A stretch of DNA of 64,000 bases from Anthoceros angustus. Lineage: Eukaryota > Streptophyta > Anthocerotopsida > Anthocerotales > Anthocerotaceae. Positions 58,223 through 64,000 of the stretch are shown here, one piece after another. Where the stretch lies: the NCBI GenBank assembly GCA_010909165.1, contig MU008159.1, forward strand, positions 1,302,001-1,366,000, given 5' to 3'. Position numbers and translations under genes: made by a program. The notes below the pieces were generated by a model. The model saw nothing but the letters and a program-made list of their open reading frames with translations, searched no databases and had not been told where the DNA came from. The stretch's first letter is position 1. Every line of letters starts with the position of its first letter.

Positions 58223-60056
58223 AGCTTGGAGGAGGCTGCGACCGATTCGTGGTGTCGGTCACCTCTTCAATCTTGACGAGTGGCCACTCTTCATGGAGCG
58301 GAGGAGGCGGGGCAGCGTGTGTGGCGGTCTCCTTTAGCCACTTGATGAAGTCGCGTGAGGACGGTCTTGGGCCGTGCTGTCTGAGTAAAGCACATGTGGC
58401 GTTCATGATACTTTCCTCTCCTCCTCCGTCGGGATCTTGAAGACGGTTTCTTTTGCGGCATTCGATGCACGGCCCCATCTCGCCTTGGCGAGGTTGGCTT
58501 CTGCATTTGTACTTATTCTTGCCATAGTTTATGGCGCCTTCATGGCGCCCACTGTGGTTCCGGGATTAAATGCGGTTGGCGTCGGAGTCGGGCTTGAGTC
58601 CATCAATGAATTTTTCAATCTTACATTCTTCGTCGAGGCATATCCAAGGTGAGTTGGAGAAACTTGTCACAATACTCTGTATTGTGCCTTCTTCTTGAAT
58701 CTTCGAATTGATGATATAATTCTCGTCGATGGTTAGCGGCGGAAGTGCTCCAAGAAGACTGGCGGGCGTGGGCGGTGTAGATTGGAGCCTCCATGCCTCG
58801 ACTGCTTCTCCCTGCCTCTGCCGTGGCGTATCCTTGAGACATCACACAAAATTGGATCTTCTGGTCATCCTTTTCCGTGGCACTCGGTACTTGTCTAGCT
58901 TATCAAGCCGGTCATGTCTTGGCGTCTTTCTCATTTCAGATTGAATGTGGTGGTGCGGATTTTCCTTTGGAGCTCCTTATCCGGTGAGCCGGGGCTTGAA
59001 GATGGGGTCGTCCCCATGGATTCCACTGGTCTTGGTAAGCCCTGCCCTTTGGGCCTCCCGGTGTTCATAGCGAGGAGTTGCGGGCGGCGAACAAGGGCTT
59101 TGATGTCCTTGTTCTCCCCTCTCCGGCGGCCACCACCAACTTCCGGAGGTGATCCTCGCCCATACTCCGGGTTGGGTCACGCCCGCCACGCCTTCTCACG
59201 TTGCCGACCGAGCCTGCGCGGCATGTCGACATTGTTGCCAAGCGGTGAGCCTCATGGTGGCGCTAGCGGTGCCGGGCTGGGACCCACTTCGCACATGGCT
59301 TGCGGTGGTGCGGTGTCGACGGGCCGGATCGAGGGCCCGGAGCACCCCGGCGCTCGAGGCGGCTCGACCTCCTCCCATCGGGCTTCAACCCGATTTAGGG
59401 CCGTCTCCACAACATCCGGTGTCCCCGGACGGCCAGGGAATCGGACAGCTTCTCGCAGGTTCTTTCGAGTTCCGAGGTGCGTGCTTGCCAACGGCGGTCC
59501 TCGTCTTGATCCGCGCATCGGTTCTTCTTTGCGATTCATCGGGTCGTGTTCGATTGGTGGGTGGCCGGTGTTTGCAGCGCCGCGATGGGAGGCGTGCCTC
59601 GGCTTTTGCGCGCCGCCTCGCCACAGGTGATCTCGTGGCATAATCCGCCATCCTGCTCGCGGGCGTCTGCCTCGCCACCTTCCTCCGGTAGGCTCGCCGC
59701 GCTCGCCGCCGCCGCCGGAGGGCGATCTTGTTCCGCCTCTCGATTTGTCCTTCGTCCTGCAGTTCGCCGAGGACTCGGATCTCGCCAGCCACGGCGGAGG
59801 GATCGGTGCCGCCACCGGCGCACTCGGCCACCAATCCTTCGAGGGTCGCCATCCTCGCCGCCACTGGAGATTCGTGATCTCCACCTCCCGCTGGGACACT
59901 GGTCGCTCATCTTCGGCCCAGAGCCCATGATTCCCGGCCGGCAAGGATCCGGATGCCGGGAACGAGGCTCGATTAATGTCGCAAGCCTCGATCGAATGTC
60001 GATCTTGCTATGTAATGAGCCCGGAACAAGCCGTGTTGATCTTTGCATCATGTGTA
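58223..60056 (-). pseudogene. Outer element: Gag, decayed
   Basis: 59864-59385 gives an Arg/Ala-rich N-terminal part. 58845-58621 gives 'LYHQFEDSRRRHNTEYCDKF' and 'LQLTLDMPRRRM', the central retrotrans_gag helices. 58560-58610 gives 'IEKFIDGLKPDSDAN'. A degraded zinc-knuckle zone lies around 58380-58420. No continuous frame. Confidence 0.75.
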
Positions 60057-60332
60057 CATATAGGGGTCCCGGTCTAGTGACAAGAATGTATTCCTAACTA
60101 ATACGGTTGAAACTAAACTACCGGCTATTTACTTATCTTTGGTTTACCCACGGGTGATTATCTGTTATATGGCCTATTACGGCGCAGCCGAGGTTGTCCG
60201 TGCTGCTGGAGATCCGCTCTGCTCGGACGCGAAAAGAGGGGTGTCCAAGCCGCCTCGCCCATGGACTTAGCCGGTCTCCCGCCCACGGCCCGCGCCGGTG
60301 AGGGTTACGAGTGGTCACTCCCTCGCGTGATA
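60057..60332 (-). mobile_element. 5' LTR of outer Ty3/gypsy element
   Basis: Matches 41385-41639 with small indels. No recognisable primer-binding site follows it on the minus strand. Confidence 0.85.
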
Positions 60333-60374
60333 TACAGATATATAGATATAGATATAGATCTGAGATATAGATAC

Positions 60375-60413
<39 letters not shown>

Positions 60414-60504
60414 TATACACATATATATATACATATATATATACATATATATATACATATATATATATACATATACATACACATACATATATATATATAT
60501 ATAC

Positions 60505-60535
<31 letters not shown>

Positions 60536-60542
60536 TATACAG
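60333..60542. repeat. AT / ATAC / CACATA microsatellite
   Basis: Runs of GATATA, (AT)n, ATATATAC and CACATA. Right flank of the outer element; the same type of repeat is on its left (41326-41384). Confidence 0.95.
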
Positions 60543-60719
60543 TAGGGAGGAATATAAAAGTGTAGATATGTCTACGAGCCTATGCGCTTCTCTGCGTATC
60601 TTTCCCCATGAATTGAGTGATTATTGTCGCACGAGGTAAGCACTTGCATTCATATAAGCACTTCCTCAATAGACAACCAAGCAAAACAAATGTAATACGC
60701 AGATATAGGTGCAAATGCA
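60543..60719. other. No gene seen
   Basis: AT-rich spacer between microsatellite and LTR fragment. Confidence 0.5.
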
Positions 60720-60899
60720 AATATAGGTTGCACGAGCTTATCCAATTAGCTATTTCTAACCATGTTTAATGAACACTAATCAATGCTTAATTAACATAAA
60801 TGTTTTATATTAATTAACACTAATTACTTGCTTAAAGGTAAGTAATTATATTAATTAATGTTAATCAAACACTAAACCCAAGTGCAGAGATTAGTATCA
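60720..60899 (+). mobile_element. 3' piece of the copia LTR found at 16.8-19.9 kb
   Basis: Same TTAATTAACACTAATTACTT core and the same GATTAGTATCA end as the LTRs at 17360 and 18185. The left part is missing. Confidence 0.75.
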
Positions 60900-61019
60900 C
60901 ACGACATGACACTACTGATGAGACTCTTGACCCTATTGCTGTGACCACCTGTGACGATGATGAAGGGGTGACTTTGGGGTTCGATGGGGACACCATGCGA
61001 GGCTGACTCTGACAGATGT

Positions 61020-61111
61020 ACGAGGACTCGAGTACTAGAAGAAGAGCATTTCACATACCGCAAGTGATTGGGTGTTCGCTCATTACGAGCATGTGCCATT
61101 ACTGCTTTTAA
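61020..61111. repeat. Host repeat, part left of the inverted-repeat element
   Basis: ACTAGAAGAAGAGCATTTCA to CATTACTGC; matches 62812-62905 at about 80% by eye. Confidence 0.75.
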
Positions 61112-62671
61112 CAGCGTCTGTGTAGAAAGGGGTTTCTCCTAAAGCCCATTTTTGCACGCGGACGTGGCCGGACCCTTTTTGCACTTGAAAAAATCCGCAC
61201 TATAATCAGCCGTTTTGGTATTTCTCTACAGACATGTCACCCGCAACCTTTTGAATAATTGTTTTGATACACATTATTTGAGATTGTAGATTGCAAGTAC
61301 GTGGTGAAAACCTAAAGTCCCATTCTCGTTCGGCTTTTTCTTTCAAACTGGACGCAGAATTCGAACGCAAACTTGTGCGCGCACTTACATCTAAACAGTC
61401 TCCAACGCCCGGCAATCATTGCCAGGTGTTGAACATATACAAACGTTTAGAGTTTTTAGGGCTTGCGCAGCACCAACCTTTCATTCACACCGGTCAATCC
61501 TAAGACTATACTCTCGCTCTGGGAATTTTACAGGACTTTGTTTCTAAGACATTGGAACAATAATATCTTCATTGACCTGATGCTCTTGATCCGCATGCAG
61601 TGCGAGAAAGAGAGTGGCATGGTTTGCACTTGGAGCTGGGCCCACGCCAAATACCTCAAGATTCAAAAGATGCAAAAGGTTCTTACTATTATTTCAAAGT
61701 TTTAACCACTAGAAAAAAGATGAGGGCTAAATAAAGATAAGAACATATCCACATTAGGGAGGTGCACAAAAAAAGTTGAAAACGTCGAAAGAAACCATTT
61801 ATAACAAAAATATCAAAATATACCAAAAAATTCACAAAAATATCAAAATTTTAGGGCAAGTGCGCACACTTGCCTCAAAAAATTGGACTTTTTTGGGATT
61901 TTTTTGGGGTTTTTTAGATTTTTTGCTCTTTTTTTCTTTGGATGAACCGTCTGAGAATGCATTAGGAGGCATGAACCATATAGGTTCATGCTCCTAGGCC
62001 CTTCTTGATCTTGGGTGCGTGTACGTGGGCCTCCTTGCCCCCTGGTGTATGCACTTGTTCACCCAACTGGGCCCTCCTGGCATGTTTGATGATAACCGGG
62101 TATTAGGTCACCGCCAAAAGAGACGGAAACACCATAAAGAATAAAAAGGAGATAGGGTGTTCTTCATCGCATTAGGGCATAGGATAGATATCTATATGAG
62201 AGCGGTCTAGGTGAACCTCCGCCGATGTCTGCTACTTTGTTATTTTGTTGGGAGTTCCGACACATCCTCAAACCTCCAAAAGGACATGTTTCCCCATTAG
62301 AAGATCATTTTTCGCGTTCTTTTTACACAGTGCGTGCACAAGTTTGCACATAGCGTTGTTTAGGCGCGCCTGGTATACAAAATTATACAGAACCACACAA
62401 AATGCAGAAACTAGGGACATGACGAAATTATGGAACAATGAGGTCACTGGCCCTTCATCACACCGACTAAATCGCCATGAACCTAAGTATAAGGCGCCAG
62501 TGTATTTTTGTAGGTGTTCATCCATCGGTTTTTTGCATTCTTGGCTCTGGCACTACTTCCTTTCGAGTCATTTACCCTATTTCGCTGGAAACGGAAGTTA
62601 GTTTGGTTTTTGTTTTGGGATTTTTTCCAAAACCCCTTTTGACAGGAGAAACCCTTTCTACACAGAGGATG
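61112..62671. mobile_element. Terminal-inverted-repeat element, ~1.56 kb
   Basis: Left end 61118-61140 and right end 62644-62665 are inverted copies of TGTGTAGAAAGGGGTTTCTC (one G fewer on the right); weaker similarity extends outward to 61112 and 62671. The interior is AT-rich (61690-61950), with short frames such as 62245-62601 (+) but no recognised transposase, so it looks non-autonomous. It interrupts a host repeat, whose intact copy lies at 62812-62905. The target duplication is not clear (TGCTTTTAA-like sequence on the left, TGCTTTAA-like on the right). Confidence 0.6.
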
Positions 62672-62676
62672 TTTTT

Positions 62677-62905
62677 TGCTTTAAGTGCTTCGAGATCTAT
62701 TGTAGTCCCTCGCTTGAAGATTCTATGGTCTACATTGGAACTAAGTGGGATTAAAGAGATAATCACGTTTTTACCCAGTAGTTATTCTAGTTAGGGTAGT
62801 TACCCAGCATGTACTTGAAGACTGAGCAGTACTAGAAGAAGATCATTTCATATACAACATGTGTTTTGGTGTTCGCTCATTGCGAGCGTGTGTCATTGCT
62901 GCCTT
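62677..62905. repeat. Host tandem repeat, copy 1 (229 bp)
   Basis: Starts TGCTTTAAGTGCTTCGAG; the first 125 bp recur at 62906-63030. Confidence 0.85.
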
Positions 62906-63035
62906 TGCTTTAAGTGCTTCAAGATCTATTGTAGTCCCTCGCTTGAAGATTCTATGGCCTACATTGGAGCTAAGTGGGAGTGAAGAGATAATCACATTTT
63001 TACCTAGCAGTTGTTCTAGTTAGGGTAACTAGTTA
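62906..63035. repeat. Host tandem repeat, copy 2 (partial)
   Basis: Same TGCTTTAAGTGCTTC start; runs to TAGGGTAACTAGTTACCC, which is itself a short inverted repeat (GGGTAACTAGTTACCC). Confidence 0.85.
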
Positions 63036-63430
63036 CCCATGTAGGCCTGTACTGATGCCGTTATAATAACTATTTACCAATATTATATATATTATATGCT
63101 ATTATCTATGTAATTATGCTTCCCGGGCTTTTGTGTGTTCGCTCACTTTGTTTGGCCCTGGACACTCCCCTTCTCGGCAGCATCCTGCGAAGCCGTCCGG
63201 ATACTACATTGGATGTCTTTACCGTCCACATAGGGGCGATGGGGGAACAACGAGGTCATTTTGTACATTCATATTTTTAAGAATTTATATAACTATTTTT
63301 TATTTTAAAATAGTTTGTAATTGATTATATAAAAACTTATTTTAGAAAGAATAAAATTTAAATGGAAGCAGGTGTTTGAAGCCTAGAGGGTTCCATGGTT
63401 CTCAATAGGTGATGACATTCCCAGCAGCGT
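63036..63430. other. AT-rich spacer, no gene
   Basis: ATTATATATATTATAT and TATTTTAAAATA stretches; no coding signal. Confidence 0.5.
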
Positions 63431-64000
63431 ATGCACCAGGGACTCTACAGTGCCATGGAAGACTTGCTGCTGTGCCGCATTCTACATTCTTGAGCCTCCT
63501 GTAGGCGTGTGCGGGTCTGGGCAGCCTGGCTTTGGAGAAGGGGAACGAGCGTTAACAAATCAGAGAACCAAGAGACGAAGCTGCTGCTGTGCATGTAGGC
63601 AACAGTTTGGTAGACTTGTGTGGAAATTGTGGAAGCTTTGGAGACGCACAAGGTGTGCTTGACATACCTATCAAAAAGATGTTCTCACATGGATTGCTCT
63701 GATAGCAGGATATTGCCAGCAGGATAGGACGAGGAAGCTTCATCTCTACATGAGTATGCAACAATAGGGCATGGCTGGAACGGACAGAGTGATATTTGCG
63801 TGCCCCTGCAGGCATGTGCAATTGTGGGCACATTGGCATTGGAGATGAGGAAGGAATTTTTATACACAACTTAGGGAAGGAGGGCATGAAGATGACAGGG
63901 TTATAGACAACAGTTTGGTAAACATTTACACAAAGTGTGGCAGTTTGCAGGAAGATGCTAAGGGAGTGTTTGACGGTCAAATGGGTGAGAAAGATGTGGT
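63431..64000 (+). pseudogene. PLS-type pentatricopeptide repeat (PPR) gene remnant
   Basis: Reading across frames gives successive PPR motifs. They are 'ACAGLGSLALEKG' (63490-63540), 'NSLVDLCGNCGSFGDAQGVL' (63602-63660), 'DVLTWIALIAGYCQ' (63678-63719), 'LHLYMSMQQ', 'ACAIVGTLALEM' (63805-63850) and 'NSLVNIYTKCGSLQ' (63908-63950), followed by 'GEKDVV' at the window edge. The P-L-S order with 'YxKCGS' and 'DVVxWxALIxGY' segments is that of plant organellar RNA-editing or processing factors. At least three frameshifts or in-frame stops (e.g. TAG near 63758) mark it as a pseudogene. The gene continues beyond the window. Confidence 0.8.

Larger units (their letters stand above)
41385..60332 (-). 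mobile_element. Ty3/gypsy chromovirus-like element (outer), split by an insertion
   Basis: Minus-strand LTR retrotransposon with LTRs at 41385-41639 and 60057-60332. Gag and protease are on the right (57811-60056), and RT, RNase H, probable integrase and a possible chromodomain on the left (41660-44055). The order is continuous when the 13.75 kb inner element (44056-57806) is removed. Both flanks are ATAC/AT microsatellite, so it inserted into a simple repeat. All coding pieces are frameshifted. Confidence 0.8.

Noticed and set aside
60133-60545. Open frames made of Tyr/Ile/Val/His repeats on both strands
   Set aside because: Translation of the AT/ATAC microsatellite; not genes.

Overview
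The window reads as nuclear DNA of a land plant, most likely a seed-free vascular plant (fern or lycophyte), although no single feature fixes the taxon. The grounds are plant-type Ty1/copia and Ty3/gypsy retrotransposons (chromovirus and Athila/Tat-like), a microsomal CYP85-clan cytochrome P450 with eight short GT-AG introns, and a decayed PLS-type pentatricopeptide (PPR) gene. Very little of it is ordinary gene space. Only two coding regions look fully intact: the P450 at 22033-24200 (490 codons, nine exons) and one small secreted cysteine-containing protein at 31446-32033 (195 codons, no intron).

Layout, left to right. 1-4.6 kb: a copia Gag N-terminus, then a 1.84 kb sequence duplicated in tandem that carries a tRNA-iMet primer-binding site. 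4.6-9.5 kb: GC-rich, poorly recognisable sequence with a few hypothetical ORFs. 9.6-11.3 kb: a decayed DNA-transposon gene on the minus strand. 12.0-14.3 kb: a 1.15 kb tandem duplication. 14.4-15.4 kb: a retrotransposon Gag remnant. 15.6-16.8 kb: four different minisatellites. 16.7-20.9 kb: copia LTRs, themselves tandemly duplicated, and a decayed copia polyprotein interrupted by an inverted LTR. 20.5-24.2 kb: a 1.05 kb tandem duplication that copied a copia RT fragment together with the first two exons of the P450, leaving a chimeric pseudogene upstream of the intact P450. 25.0-25.2 kb: another truncated P450 first exon. 25.4-41.3 kb: three tandem copies of a 5.0-5.6 kb unit, each with two related genes (A and B) for an unrecognised secreted cysteine-containing protein. 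41.4-60.3 kb: a chromovirus-like Ty3/gypsy element (small LTRs about 0.26 kb) inserted into an ATAC-type microsatellite and itself split by an Athila/Tat-like Ty3/gypsy element with LTRs of about 3.8-4.1 kb. 60.7-63.1 kb: another copia LTR piece and a 1.56 kb terminal-inverted-repeat element inside a short host repeat. 63.4-64.0 kb: a decayed PPR gene running off the window.

Two themes recur. First, at least four independent tandem duplications (0.82-1.85 kb) have 7-12 bp of shared sequence at their breakpoints, as expected of microhomology-driven duplication. Second, neighbouring copies differ mainly by short indels, often at CG/CNG sites, rather than by substitutions. These indels break most of the A/B copies, so raw-read support should be checked before they are treated as real pseudogenes.

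The A/B array is the best candidate for an undescribed system: six paralogous secreted proteins in a regular alternating array, next to a P450 locus that has also been duplicated. All coordinates and translations were worked out by eye; family calls rest on recognised motifs, and no database search was possible.
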